Assembly (NCBI RefSeq): GCF_040712315.1
Contig: NC_134018.1
Location: 10,932,835 to 10,996,834 of the forward strand
Source of the DNA: Castanea sativa
Taxonomy: Eukaryota > Streptophyta > Magnoliopsida > Fagales > Fagaceae
Direction of reading: 5' to 3'
DNA length: 64,000 bases
Under the pieces are notes generated by a model. That model searched no databases and was not told the DNA's origin. It saw only the letters and a program-made list of their open reading frames with translations. This document shows, piece after piece, positions 22,566 through 34,300 of the stretch (position 1 is its first letter; each line of letters starts with the position of its first letter). Position numbers and translations under genes: made by a program.

Positions 22566-24875
22566 CTAGCAAAGAACATCCTCTGATAGTACCCGAGACA
22601 AAGGAATTTTCTTTATCATCTCAGCCTCATGTGGTACAAACATTCCATCCACCATAGATGCATTCCATTGTCTTGTTTGGGGATCTATTAGAACATCCAC
22701 TATGGCCTCCTCTAAGGTATCAATGACTGGGGGTGTTATTGTGGTGGGATGCTTAATTGGCAACCAATTATGCTGCCATATTTTTATTTTCCTCCCATCA
22801 CCAACCCGCCATCTTGAACCTCTGTGTATCACATCTCTCCCTTTAAGTATACTTTTCCACGCATAGGACCCATCACTTGAGTCATTCGCCTCCATGATAG
22901 AACAATGAGGGAAGAATTTGGCTTTAAAGACTCGATAGTAAAGGGATGTCTTGTTATGTAGCAACCTCCAAGCCTGCTTGGTCAAGAGGGAGTCGTTAAA
23001 CATGGCCAAATCACAAAAGCCCATACCCCCCACTTCCTTGGACTTTGTTAGCTCCTCCCATTTGAGCCAATGAATTCGTCTTCGGTCACCACGTTGCCCC
23101 CACAAAAATCTCTTCATTAGGCCTTTAATCTCATGACATAATCCAATTGAAAGCTTGAAACAACTCATTGCATATGTTGGGATTGCTTGTATGACTAATT
23201 TGAGTAAAACTTCTCTCCTGGCTTGTGACAAGAGCTTGCTTTCCCAACCTTGTAGTTTCTGCCATACCCTCTCTTTAATATAATTAAAGCTCACCTTTTT
23301 CTCCCTACCCACCAAAGAGGGTAACCCCAAATATTTCTCATAGTGGTTGATCTCTTGCACCCTTAAAATTTCTTTGATGCTCTCCCTTGTGTCTTCATTA
23401 GTGGATTTGGTAAAAAAAACCGTTGTTTTGTTTTTGTTTATTTTTTGCCTTGATGCTTCCTCATAAGTAGATAAAATCTGCGTTACCTTCCCACATTCAA
23501 CATCTGTCGCTTTACAAAACAGTAAGCTGTCATTCGCAAATAAAAGATGAGTTAATTTGGGACCCCTTTTGCATTACGAGAAGCCAGTAATTTCCCTCAT
23601 ACTCACAACTTTGCTTATTATCCCATCCAGCCCTTCGGTACACAAAAAAGAAAAAAAAAAAAAAAAAAAAAAGAGAGGAAAGGTGATAGAGGATCACCTT
23701 TCTTTATACCCCTAGTTTTGGATCATCCCTTGTGGCTCTCCATTAACAAGTATGGAATATGTTACTGTCTTCACACACACCATGATAAGCCCAATCTACT
23801 TCTCCTCAAATCCCATCTTTCTCATGAGATCTTCCAAAAAAACCCATTCTACCCTATCATAGGTTTTGCTCATGTCGAGTTTGAGTGCCATGTATCCATC
23901 AGTACCTGAGTTATATCTTTTCATATAATGTAATGTCTCAAAAGCCATAAGAATATTATCACATATAAGCCGGTCTTTAGTAAAAGCTGATTGATGTTTT
24001 GTAATGATAAAAGGTAAGATTTTTTTCAATCTGTTAGCTAGTACTTTTGAGAAAATCTTATATAAAACATTACATAGACTAATGGGACGAAACTCAGTCA
24101 CACATACTGGGCTTTTACTCTTTGGAATTAAAGTAATGAAGGTGTGATTAATTGGGCTAGGTAGGGTACTTGAGTTTAGCCAAGAGAGGACTACCCGAGT
24201 GATATCTCCATTAAACAATGGCCAAAAGTGTTGGTAGAAAAGGGGGGGCATGCCATCTGGACTAGGTGCTTTTAAGGGAGCCATTTCTTTTAGTGCCACT
24301 ACCACTTCACTTGCCATAAATCTACTTGAAAGCTGAATGTTCATCTCACTTGTAATCACGGGTTGGACTTGGTCCAAAACACTAGATGTGAAATTCTGCC
24401 TTGCTGATGAGAAGAGTTCTTGAAAGTAATTTACCAACACTACTGCAATCTAAGTTGGTTGGTCTTTCCAAGTCCCTATTTCATCCTTAATTCCCAATAT
24501 TTTATTTTTCTTATGTCGCTGCGTTGCCTGGCTGTGGAAATACTTAGTGTTACTATCACCTAGGCTTACCCACCTTACACGAGATCTTTGGCTCCACATC
24601 CGAGCTTCTCTATCAAGGAGCAGGTTAATGTCAGATTTGATCTCTCTAAGCTGTGAGTTATCTCCCCCCTTTTGAGCTTCAATCTCTGCCTGATGCAAAA
24701 TCTGTCTCTTTTTTTCTAGCTCTCTATGTACGTTGCCAATACAATTTTTGCTCCACCATTTAAGATCCTTGCCACACTGTTTCACTTTGTTCAAGACTTC
24801 ATTATCTGAATGTGGGTTGAAGGATTGCCTCCCTGCTTCTACGATTTCTACACACCGGTTGTCGGAAAGCCACAT
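22566..24875 (-). pseudogene. LINE reverse transcriptase and zinc-binding domain
   Basis: 24440-23796 carries LKAPSPDGMPPLFYQHFW, FRPISLCNVLYKIFSKVLAN and LDMSKTYDRVEW (consensus MSKAYDRVEW). The catalytic FADD box reads [10 protein letters not shown] near 23540. 23360-22566 carries [33 protein letters not shown] and the zinc-binding-domain lead-in [19 protein letters not shown] stretch of about 25 A residues interrupts the region at 23645-23671, probably a small insertion. Several stops and frameshifts; dead. Confidence 0.85.
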
Positions 24876-25081
24876 CTCTTCAAACCGAAATTTTTTTCGC
24901 TTTGATGAGTAGTCAATTTCAGTAGGATTAATGAGTAGAGGGCAGTGATCTGATGAGTCACATCTTAGATGTTGGACCTAAGTACCTAGGAATTTGATAA
25001 TCCAATTGTTTGTAGCTAAACCTTTGTCCAACCATTCCTAGATTGAATGGCCATCCATGTAGTGCCTGCTCCATGTAAATT

Positions 25082-25620
25082 TCAGACCCACAAAACCCAA
25101 ATCAAGAAAACCGCACTCATTTGACACTTTGCGAAACTGTTGCATTTGATTATGGCTTCGCAAAGCACCCTCTGCTTTTCTTCTTGCTTCAAAATTGCAT
25201 TGAAGTCTCCTGCACACAACCAAGGAACATTAGGATGAGAGTTTAATCTTCGGAGCTTTGTCCATGCCTCATGCCTCCTGCATTTCTCTAGTTCACCGTA
25301 AAAATTAGTAAATCGCCATTCCTCATCTGGATCTTTATTGATGAAGGCATTAATATAGTACTTAGATGTATCCTCCACCATAAGGTTAACTGTGGACTTC
25401 CAAAAAAGAACCAATCCTCCTCCCCGGTTACTACACTCCACCACCCTCTTGTGTTCAAAATTAATGTTGTGTTGTATCTGATCTAGCCTTGCCTTGTCTG
25501 TCCATGTTTCGGCTATAAACACGATAGATAGATCTTTTGCTTGGACCAACTCCCCGAGCTCTTTCCCTGTACGTAGGTTCTCAAGCCCACGACAGTTCTA
25601 TACTAGCAAACTCATTGCTC
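25082..25620 (-). pseudogene. LINE AP-type endonuclease domain
   Basis: Encodes LSIVFIAETWTDKARLDQIQ (the E-T substrate-site motif), then NRGGGLVLFWKS and WLCAGDFNAIL (the GDFN motif). These are typical of the exonuclease/endonuclease/phosphatase fold that nicks target DNA for LINE insertion. The frame breaks before the C-terminal part, which continues at 25223-25038 in another frame. Confidence 0.8.
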
Positions 25621-26362
25621 ATGGTGGGGCTATTGAACAACCTCCACCAATATCTCTATTGACAAACCATCCATCTTTGAAACCTAAATTTTCTTGTTAG
25701 GTAACTCTAGTGAAGAATCTATTGCTTCCTTAGTACGTTTTCCTAGTAATGCCAATGAGCCCTTTGTTTCACTATCCTCAAAGATTGCTGGCCTCTGTAG
25801 TCATATCCATATCCTTGCTTGTGATAAGGGCTTTGAATTTGGGTTCGTGTTATGATGGACCCGTGTTTTACTTAGAGAAGTTGAGTGCATCACTTTATTT
25901 GCCATGTTAGATAAGTGAGATTGCAGGGGTGACGTATGGTGGGTAGGGTTTTCCTTAGTGGTGATGCCTGCTATGTTGCAATTACCCGAATCAAACTTTT
26001 GGAGGTCTTTGTCAATCTCTGCTAGCTTGGAAAAAAATTCCCCATCCAATTTGGTAATGTCAGAATTAAATGGACGCTGATTTTATGGAATTGAGTCACT
26101 TAATTCTTGGGATATACTAGTTATTGGAGGTGTAACATGTGTAACTGAAGCACAATTTGCATTGGAGGAATTATTAGCATTAAACTCTTTCCCTAGATTT
26201 TCGGTTTCCATATTTGTGTGAATCACTGTTGTTTTTGTCATTACTTGGTTGTCCCCTCCTCCCATCACCGTGGTTGGATTACTGACCACCGTATCAGACC
26301 TACCTTTCCTCTAAGGTGAGCTTTGATTCTCATAAAATCCTAGAACGTGGATCACTGAATTA

Positions 26363-27073
26363 TTAAGGGCTTGAACGGAGCAACTTGTATACCCGGCCCA
26401 TACCATTGCTGATCTTTTTGAAGAGAACTTTTGCTTTGGATCCAAAGTTCACAATCTTTATCGTCATGATCCAAACACCCGCACCAGTAACATAAATTGG
26501 GTAGACGTTCATATTGCCATTCTCAAGTGTAATCACTTGCCCTTTGCAAAGAGGTTGAGTAATATCCACTGCTATACGTACTCGAAAGAAACTACCACTC
26601 TCCTCCGTGGTTACACCTATTGAACGAATCACTTCTCCAATAGCATCACATATATTCTTTGCCACCTCTTTTTTCATAAACCTAATGGGGATGTCATGAA
26701 CCTGGACCCAAAAGGTGGCTCTGTTAAACCGTAAATCGCTCAATGGACCCTCGCCTTCATACCTTTGAAGAACCACAAAGTGCTTGTCAAAGCTCCACGG
26801 TTCGCTTTTGATAATTCTCTCCACATCGATGGAATTATCAAAAACAAAGAGAACTCTATGATTACCTAAGTTTTGGATTTGGAATCCATTTGTTGAATGC
26901 CAGAGCTATTTTAATGTTCTCGCGACAACACCCATATTCAAAGCTCTAGAAGTCATGAATTTTGCAGCTAAGATAAACTCCAAAGGATGTTGCTGCGTGT
27001 TTGGAAGGATTATACCATTGCTTTCTTTCTCAAAGAGGGATAAATTATCCCATGTATTTGTTAGCTCTTCCAT
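26363..27073 (-). pseudogene. LINE ORF1: DUF4283 plus zinc-knuckle protein
   Basis: The ATG at 27073 opens MEELTNTWDNLSLFEKES. After a stop the DUF4283 core follows, with VERIIKSEPWSFDKHFVVLQ and FWVQVHDIPIRFMKK. In a shifted frame FCYWCGCLDHDDKDC forms a C-x2-C-x4-H-x4-C knuckle (about 26480). In plant LINEs this protein binds element RNA. It is interrupted by at least one stop and one frameshift, so it is not expected to be made. Confidence 0.75.
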
Positions 27074-27130
27074 TGATGAATAGCCAAAGAAAGGGCAAGA
27101 GATAGTTCAAAGTGTTTCCCTTTCCCTACA

Positions 27131-27984
27131 AAAAAAAAAAACCCCACTAGCTCGAGAAGCAACACTGTTGCGTTAAGAGGACAAAATCACCTTCGAAAGA
27201 AGGGACCAATAATCTACAATCTAAGAGAAGATGGAGATTTTAGTATTTTCTTACCTTAGTTTCCTAAAATAAATTAAAAAATATAAAAAAAAAAAACCCC
27301 AAACAATCCCAGCCACCTCCATGCCCACCAGCAACCTTCATTGGTGCCACTAGGAATGGATTGTCAATGACATCAACGGCCACCCATGATAGAGGAGACC
27401 AAAGGCTCAAATCAAAAAGTTCTCTTCAATCTTTACATTTCTTTTGCTTCCTCTTCAATCGTTATGGCACTGACTCTTTTTGTTTTTTCATTCTTATCTT
27501 TGAAATCACAACAGCAAGCATGGTTTCTAACTTTTAATTTAAATCAACGAATTATTTTTGGCTTGGTATGGTTCATAAAGATGCAAATTTGGAGGAAACA
27601 ATGAGGCATAGAAGAGAGGAGTTAAGAGAAATGTTTGGGTTTATTGAATTAGGTGGTGTGGTTCATGTGGGCTTGGTGGTGGTGGATGGCGATGTAGTTG
27701 ATGCTGGCTAAGGTTGTTGGTGGTGGTGGTGGAAGATCAGTAGTAGTGGGGAATGTTTTAGTTTTTTTTCTAGGTATATGAAAGAAAAAACATGAAGTTA
27801 AGGTCTAATTAAATTGGTGGACACATGGCAAGATTTTATTTGTGGAGCATGGAGAGGAGTAAAGGGAGTGAGACAGAAGATGTGGAGTCCCAAACTTTAT
27901 AGACACATCCCAAATAACCCTTTCATTGCCCAGACTTTTCACATTCCAATTTATTTCTAACAATTAGATTATATTTGGTATTAT
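27131..27984. other. Intergenic DNA between LINE and FAD4-like pseudogene
   Basis: Includes A runs (27289-27297), a GGT-rich stretch (27650-27745) and short open frames without recognised similarity. Confidence 0.4.
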
Positions 27985-28038
27985 ATAAGACAAATAAATA
28001 TATTATTACCCGTATAATAATATATTTATTTGTCTTAT
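27985..28038. repeat. Perfect 24-bp hairpin
   Basis: Arms 27985-28008 and 28015-28038 are exact reverse complements around the 6-base loop cccgta. It lies about 75 bp beyond the 3' end of the FAD4-like pseudogene. Confidence 0.9.
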
Positions 28039-28111
28039 TCCAATTTGTTTGTCTTATTTATATTTGCAATAGTATGCTATTGTACAGGTGACGACCTCGC
28101 ATTTGGTAGCC

Positions 28112-28900
28112 TTAGTCCATTGCTTGAATAGTTGAAGGATTGAACAACCCTTGAAACTCAGTCTCTTCGGTCCAGTTAGAACTAGACTCACTCCAGGACC
28201 TGGGTCTCACCCCTAACTTGGAGAATGCCTTCAAAGCCTGATGCTTATCCAAAAGCTCATTCTAAACGCCACTCATTAAGAAATAATTATTGTTATAAGG
28301 TAGCCTATGATGATTAGCATGTTTTGAAGGTGACACAAGCAATCTCATATCTTGCAATGCAATTACTAATGGTGGAAGTTGGCTTTTGGTTGTGTGAGCC
28401 CAAGCATGAAATTGCAGGCTAAACACAATGCAACTTGAGCACACACCACCAAAAGCATGAAATATCGGATCATTACTAGCAAGGACCATTGGTAGCACTG
28501 TGAATGTGACGGTAAGAGAAACGACTTGTGAAGGGTTTGCAAATTCTATCCTAGTGATTGTCCACGACCACTTATGGTGATGTTTAAATCCATCAATTTG
28601 TGAACCAAAGATTGGAGTTAAGGCACTACCATAATTGTCAATACCCCAATGGTACACTTCAATCATAAGGTCAGCTAAAACGTAGCCAACTAAACCTGCT
28701 AAAATGGGCTCAAACCATAGGTGTGATTTGGTTGCACCCATTATTGCCTTTTCTAGAGAGAATAGCACCATGGTGCACCCACATGCTACCCATGTACGAT
28801 GAGCCCACGTTCATCTCCAACTTGGGTCATTAAGAATGAGATAATTAGGAGGTGATGTGATCAATGTGGCCGGTGGTCTTGTGGAATGTGGAGGAGTACT
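28112..28900 (-). pseudogene. FAD4-like fatty acid desaturase (Kua/TMEM189 family) with two stops
   Basis: The minus-strand frame from 28900 to a TAA at 28114-28112 reads as one protein interrupted by a TGA just before TWAHRTWVACGCT (about 28813) and a TAG where the family has Trp in SGVWNE (28262-28264). Between them it has LWFEPILAGLVGYVLADLM, VYHWGIDNYG, FKHHHKWSWTITR, FHAWAHTTKS and KHANHHRLPYNNNY, the His clusters of this family. After the TAG the same frame continues with the conserved LGVRPRSWSES. FAD4 introduces the trans-3 double bond of chloroplast phosphatidylglycerol. No in-frame ATG is visible upstream (a TAA lies just before). The longest open part (28771-28262) would lack the N- and C-terminal portions, so a pseudogene is most likely. 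Confidence 0.85.
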
Positions 28901-29026
28901 TATAAATTATAATGTGGTGGATTGATAGATAGGATGTGTATAACGTATTGCGTGGTGTGATGGAAGTTATGTGACAGTGTCTGAAACTTTATTTATTTAT
29001 TATTATTATTTTTTTTTTTGCAGACA

Positions 29027-30330
29027 CACTACAAAAAACTTGTCTTACAAGGGTTTTTTTTTTTCGTAGTGCTTTTCAAAATTGCTGCTGTAGGAGACCT
29101 ATAGCAGTACTTTTAGAAACCGCTGGTATAGGTTGACCTATTATGGTAGTTTAAAGTCGGCGCTTTTTAAACTGTTGCTATAGGTCTCCTATAGCGGTAG
29201 TTTTCAAAATTGCTAGTATAGGTTGACCTATTACAGCATTTTAAAACCGCCGCTATAAGGTTGAATTTTCAATTTTTATTTATTTTTTATTTTTTATTTT
29301 TGTAAACTATCTATTCTGGCAGTTTTAAAACTACTGCTATAGACTTCTTCAATTGGAATACCTATCCCGATGGTTTTAAAATTGCCGCTTTATGGTTCTT
29401 CATATGTAAAATCTATTCCTGCAATTTTAAAATTGCCACTATAGGTTTCAAATTATAGTAATTATTCCGAATAATTATTATATTTTTTAATAATTATTGT
29501 TACATTAACCTTTTTATTTTTATATATTTTTTGTATTTTAAATGACCTATTACAGTGGTTTTAAAACTGCTGCTGTAGGGTTTACTTTTTACTTCTTTAA
29601 ATGACCTATTACAGCGGTTTTAAAACCACTACTATAGGTTTGCTCGTATTGATGACCTATTACAACTCTTTTACAACCGCTGCTATAGGGTTTACTCTTT
29701 TTCTTCTTTAAATGATCTATTGCAGTGGTTTGTAAAACCGCTGCTACAAGTTTACTCATATTGAAGACCTATTACAGGGCTTTTAAAACCGCTGCTATAG
29801 AGTTTACTCTCTTTCTTCTTTAAATGATCTATTACGGCGATTTTAAAACCGCCGCTATAGGTTTACACATATTGAAGACCTATTACAGCGATTTTAAAAC
29901 TGCCGCTATAGGGTTTACTATTTTTCTTCTTTAAATGGCTTATTATGGCGGTTTTAAAACTGCTGCTATAGGTTTACTCATATTGAAGACCTATTACAAT
30001 GCTTTTACAACCGCTGCTATAGGGTTTACTCTTTTTCTTCTTTCTTCTTTAAATCTCCTATTCTGGCGGTTTTAAAACCGTTGCTATAGACTTCTTCATT
30101 TCGATCACCTATTGCAGCAGTTTCAAAATCGCTGTAATAGGTCTTTGCCTAGTTATTATCTATTACAGTGGTTTAAAACCGCTGCAATAGGTGTTGACTT
30201 TGTCAATACTTATTATGACAGTTTTGATAACCACTGCAAAAAGGTAGAACTTCGCCATAATAAGTCTATTTACTTATTGCAACTGTTTTAAAACTGCCAC
30301 AATAAGTCTAAATTTTGCCGCAATAAAATT
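29027..30330. repeat. CACTA-like terminus followed by an array of palindromic units
   Basis: CACTACAAAAAACTTGTCTT at 29027 matches the usual start of plant CACTA elements. It is followed to about 30310 by roughly 20 degenerate copies of a palindrome of about 32 bp with the consensus half-sites ctatagcagcggttt and aaaccgctgctatag, spaced by short linkers such as tttactctttttcttcttta. CACTA transposases bind subterminal repeats of this sort. No opposite terminus ending in GTAGTG was found to pair with it. Confidence 0.7.
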
Positions 30331-30730
30331 TTTAGGATTCCCAATCAACTTTTTAGGTTCCCACTTAAAATTTTGGTCTCCCACACACCATTAAACAAAG
30401 CTTTCGGTCTCTCACTTGGGTCAAATGCAAAAAAAAAAAAAAAAAAAGCTATACCTCACTCTCTCGCCGATCGGCCTACCCATCCCACCACCATCCAACC
30501 CACTGATGGCCTGACTGTCCTCTGATCTAAACCTCCACGCTGTCCATCTCGCCCCCGGCCTTACCCACCATCTTGCCTTTGTCCATCTTTCTCTCCATCG
30601 TCAATTGGGCAGATCTAATCGTCCTTAAACTCCGCCGCCTCCACCACCACCTTCCTTTACAGCCATTGCGGCCATCCTCGGACTCCTTCCCTCCCTCGGC
30701 TGCTTAACACATCCCCGATGGTATAGCTTC
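30331..30730. other. C/T-rich stretch next to the CACTA-like end
   Basis: 30460-30710 is markedly C-rich on the + strand (for example ccacctccaccaccacc-like runs), unlike the AT-rich surroundings. No open frame I recognise. It probably belongs to the interior of the CACTA-like element. Confidence 0.35.
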
Positions 30731-30889
30731 CCCTTTATTTTATTTTTTCTTTTGTATAAAAAAATCTGTTTACTTGGAGAATTTTAATCCATTTATCGGA
30801 CCTAAAATCTATTTGTATTTTGTGTTATTTATGGAGAATTTTAAGTCTTTACATGCTTCCCCTCTATTTGTTTACGTTTTTTTGGTTTC

Positions 30890-31363
30890 TGGGTATGGGT
30901 TTGGTCATATTCGGGTCGACACAATTGATCTGTTTAATAAACGAGTCGTACTTAGGTTCAACATGTGAACTCTTTTGACTTTTTTAGCTTATAAAGATAT
31001 TAGCTTTGGTTATTATTACTTAATTTATAGTTGTAATATATGTTTATTACTATATTTATGGTTGTAATTGTATTTTAATTTTAGATATATGGGAATTGAT
31101 AATATGTTATTTAGGTTAGGTATAACCTATTAATCAAACAAGTTATTAAATGGGTGATTTGTATTAACTTCACATAACTTGTTAATTAAATGGATTAAAC
31201 GAGTTGTGTTTGATCGACCAGTTTAATAAACAGGTCGTGTTAGGGGGTTGAGGGTTCCTAACACGTTTACTAAATGGGTCGGGTTCAGATCAATCCATAT
31301 GGCCGAATGCTCATGGCTCAACATGACATAAACCCGACTCGTGGACACAAATTGCCACCCCTA
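30890..31363. mobile_element. hAT-like right end
   Basis: The right boundary reads attgccacccctag; its reverse complement begins TAGGGGTGGCAAT, a common hAT terminus. Inside are repeated gggtcgggttc/gacccgactc-type words. A matching left terminus and 8-bp duplication were not found. Confidence 0.4.
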
Positions 31364-31889
31364 GTTACATTACAATAGTTATTGATGGATTTTTAATCAT
31401 TGTTTATGGAAATGAGAGCAATAGCAACAAGACACGTAGCAAAAGAAATTAAAATAATTCTCAAAGTATCAGATATAAATAGAGACACACTTTGATACAA
31501 GACATGGACATTGTTCTCAGAATCCAAAGGTTATTACTTCATGCTTCTAAGTGCATTAGACTCACCATGCATGGATTAGGCTTTGTAACTTAATTAGCTA
31601 GACTACATAACTTAGGCTTTTTGTAACTTAGGCTATAATTATGGTGAATTGAGAAGGCGGAATTAAAGAAAACGCTAGAGAAGAAACATCAATGCATACA
31701 AGTGGATCTTGATTTAGAACAATTGGTTGCCTACAGCAGAAACTTAAGGCAATTCAACATAATATCCACAAAAAATCTGTTTGTATAGAATGGATTTGGG
31801 GAATAAATTTTTTTGATAAGTAGTCAACTTTATTGAAATAAGAAGAAACTCGAGTGTAGTTAATGCATATGAATAGATCCCGATCAAAA
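31364..31889. other. Intergenic DNA, no feature
   Basis: No gene or clear repeat recognised. A short phrase near 31810-31850 (gataagtagtcaactttatt) resembles 3' tails of SINE/LINE repeats. Confidence 0.3.
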
Positions 31890-32490
31890 GAAATCACAAA
31901 TTTTTGTTTGTCCTGTCTGTAGGGTAGAAGGAGGACAAAAGACTAAGAGAACAATATAAAAAGCATTGATAAAAGCAATACAAAATTGAAGAAGAGAGTA
32001 TAAGAATTAGATGGATGGAAACCTGTCTTTTCAAGGTTTTTTGCAGGAACATACATGATGACACAATTAGAAGCCCCTGTTTCAGTTGCATTACATTAAC
32101 TAATAGGTCCTCCATCATCTATCTAAGCATATCAAAATAGCAGACACATTGAGTGAGCCAGATCCTAAAGATTTCAGGCATATCAAGACGTAGTAGAAGC
32201 ATATTTATGAACATTCCATTCTGAAAATTCAAAAACCAGCTAGTTATCTTATGAAGGTCAACTGAACGTTCTGCATATTGGTTGAAACAATTTCTATCAA
32301 CCAAGAAGGTTAGAGTACTTTGGCTAGTTGATCCTCTCTCTCTCTCTCTCTAATACAATCCAAATAAGGGCAAACCAAAAAAACAAATTCATTAACAACC
32401 AGAAGATAGTAATGTCACTTTAGCACCTAAAGAGTGTCTATGACAAACATAAAGTTCAAACATAGGGCGCGAAATAGCAAATGAAGCAAA
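31890..32490 (-). repeat. Partial copy (D) of the F-box 3' flank
   Basis: 32130-32490 aligns by eye with 45240-45560 (shared tatgaaggtcaa, tggttgaaacaatttctatc, tttggct.gttgatcc and the cacctaaagagt stretch). 31894-32118 aligns with 34310-34639: both minus strands carry a short frame with LLVNVxQLKQGL and MFLQKTLK. It is a truncated, inverted relative of the + strand region at 4102-5478. A TC microsatellite lies at 32332-32350. Confidence 0.6.
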
Positions 32491-34300
32491 ATTTGAACTA
32501 CCATCTGGTTTTTTATTTATTTATTTAATTTTTATTGTTAATATCCAAATACTTCATAGACTGTATAATAAGACTACAAAAGTTCCACTATCATTCGTTC
32601 ATTTATTTTCATTTTTAAATTTACTATAATTTACATTTAACAATTACAAAGGAAAACAATGATGATGGTCGAATTTTGGCTATTGATTATATTCCAAAAC
32701 TTGGCATTAAATTAATGAATATGGAAGTAATTTTAGATTTGGTATTCCTAAAGAATGGTGCAATAAAAGTAATAAAGATGGTTTGATGACTTCAAGAAAA
32801 TTTAATTGTTATAAAGAAAGATTTAGAACCTCCTGAGAGATGGTGAAAAAAAGGACAAACAAGTTGAAACAAGGACAGGTTGTAATGTTCATATGATAAT
32901 TTGATAAAGAAAATGAGAACATGTGTTTATAATTAGTCTTGAGCTCACCATAATTAGTCTCCATATTCCACAATGTGCTCATATCATCATCACATCACAT
33001 CATAGGGAAGAATTTTATTATATTTTACACAAAATAATTTTTTAAATAATGGGAAGTATTATACCTTGGCTCCTACCACTAATAAAAAAATTTGAGGGGG
33101 TCAAAGTAGTATTTTTTTTTTGGATATACTTGTAAATATCTTATATAATATAGGGAATTAAAGGAATTCTATAAAATATGGGGGCAATCGCCCCTAGTCT
33201 ACATGTGGCTCCGCCATGTTGTGTGTAATAGGCATGTGTGTAATAGACATTGCCCAAACTCTTTATCACAAAAACTCTGTAGTTTAAGCTCTACTTCTGA
33301 TAGCAATGTCAAACAGGCACTAACTCTACATTGGATTCAAGCATTCGTCCATTCAATTATGAAATAGCTTATAATGACTCGTCCAGGGAATGCTGCAAAG
33401 GAAACAATGAGGAAATGATAGTGGAAGGCAACGCCTCATCAAGACAACAAGAATCAGGAACAAGAAATACAAAAGGAGTGTATATTCTTTTGAGGCCAAA
33501 AATGCAGCAGGAGTCAGACTCTTTGAAGGTTGCAATAGCTTGAATGCATATTCCACCCCCTTAGCAGGTCTAGAGGTCATTGTGGAAGCAGTCATAAAAG
33601 CAAAGGAGGTGGGATAATGGGATTCATCAAGAAACCGGTTGTGTTAACTAATATTTGGAGCACAGAGAAGACATAGAAAGGTACCGGAAGAGCTAATTGG
33701 AGAGAGCATGTTCTCGCTCAATGTTCGAAGACCCTTGCGCAGCAGGGAATGATGCTGACCATCAAATCTACCCCTTCCAGTATTTTGGACACCACCTACA
33801 AAAATTCCATTTTCACATCCAAGGAGGCTATACATCATTTTTGGGTTCATCCAGACTTGAGTAATAAATAATAACCCCTATATATGACGGGATTTATATT
33901 TCCAAGTTTGGTCTTTTGCGTTTTTTTGGCTTTGCTTTGTTTTGTAACTCAGTTGTGGTTTTGTTGTGTTTCCATGCTGTATCTCTGTTGTTTCTGGACT
34001 GTTATCATTCAGTACATAAAAAATAAAAATAAAAATAAAAAATAAAAAATAAAAAAGAAAGAAAGAAAGAAGAAGAAGAAGAAGAAGAAGAAGAAAAAAA
34101 GTTTAAACTACAGAGGACTATCCAAGTATGAGATGGCTGACAACATAAACACCATGAGCTAAGATCTAACACTTTATGTAAAACCTTATAATTACCACTA
34201 GATTCCCCAAAATAGCAAACCACTCTCCAAAGCAACTACTTATTTTACAACCTATTAGTATACAACAATCCACCTGCCAAACTATTCCAAAAAAAAAAAA
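32491..34300. other. Intergenic DNA with short degenerate frames
   Basis: Several short open frames at 33331-33850 have no similarity I recognise. An A-rich AAAAT/GAAA/GAA microsatellite complex lies at 34017-34100. A poly(A) run lies at 34290-34308. Confidence 0.4.

Larger units (their letters stand above)
21474..27130 (-). mobile_element. Nearly full-length degenerate L1-type LINE
   Basis: Read on the minus strand the element has, in order, an ORF1 with DUF4283 and a zinc knuckle (27073-26363), an endonuclease (25620-25082), a reverse transcriptase with zinc-binding domain (24875-22566), an RNase H domain (22351-21566) and a poly(A) tail seen as the T run at 21474-21492. It carries many stops and frameshifts. 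The metal-binding pair in the RT motif FADD reads FAND at about 23540, which would abolish activity even without the frame breaks. The 5' end is placed just upstream of the ORF1 start. I could not find a target-site duplication. Confidence 0.88.

Noticed and set aside
29090..30310. Regularly spaced palindromic repeats considered as a CRISPR-like array
   Set aside because: Units are degenerate, spacers are themselves repeated linkers, there are no cas genes, and the genome is a plant. A CACTA subterminal array explains it.
33331..33850. Cluster of short frames on both strands
   Set aside because: None resembles a known family and no exon-like borders are supported. Possibly an unrecognised decayed retroelement, but I cannot show it.
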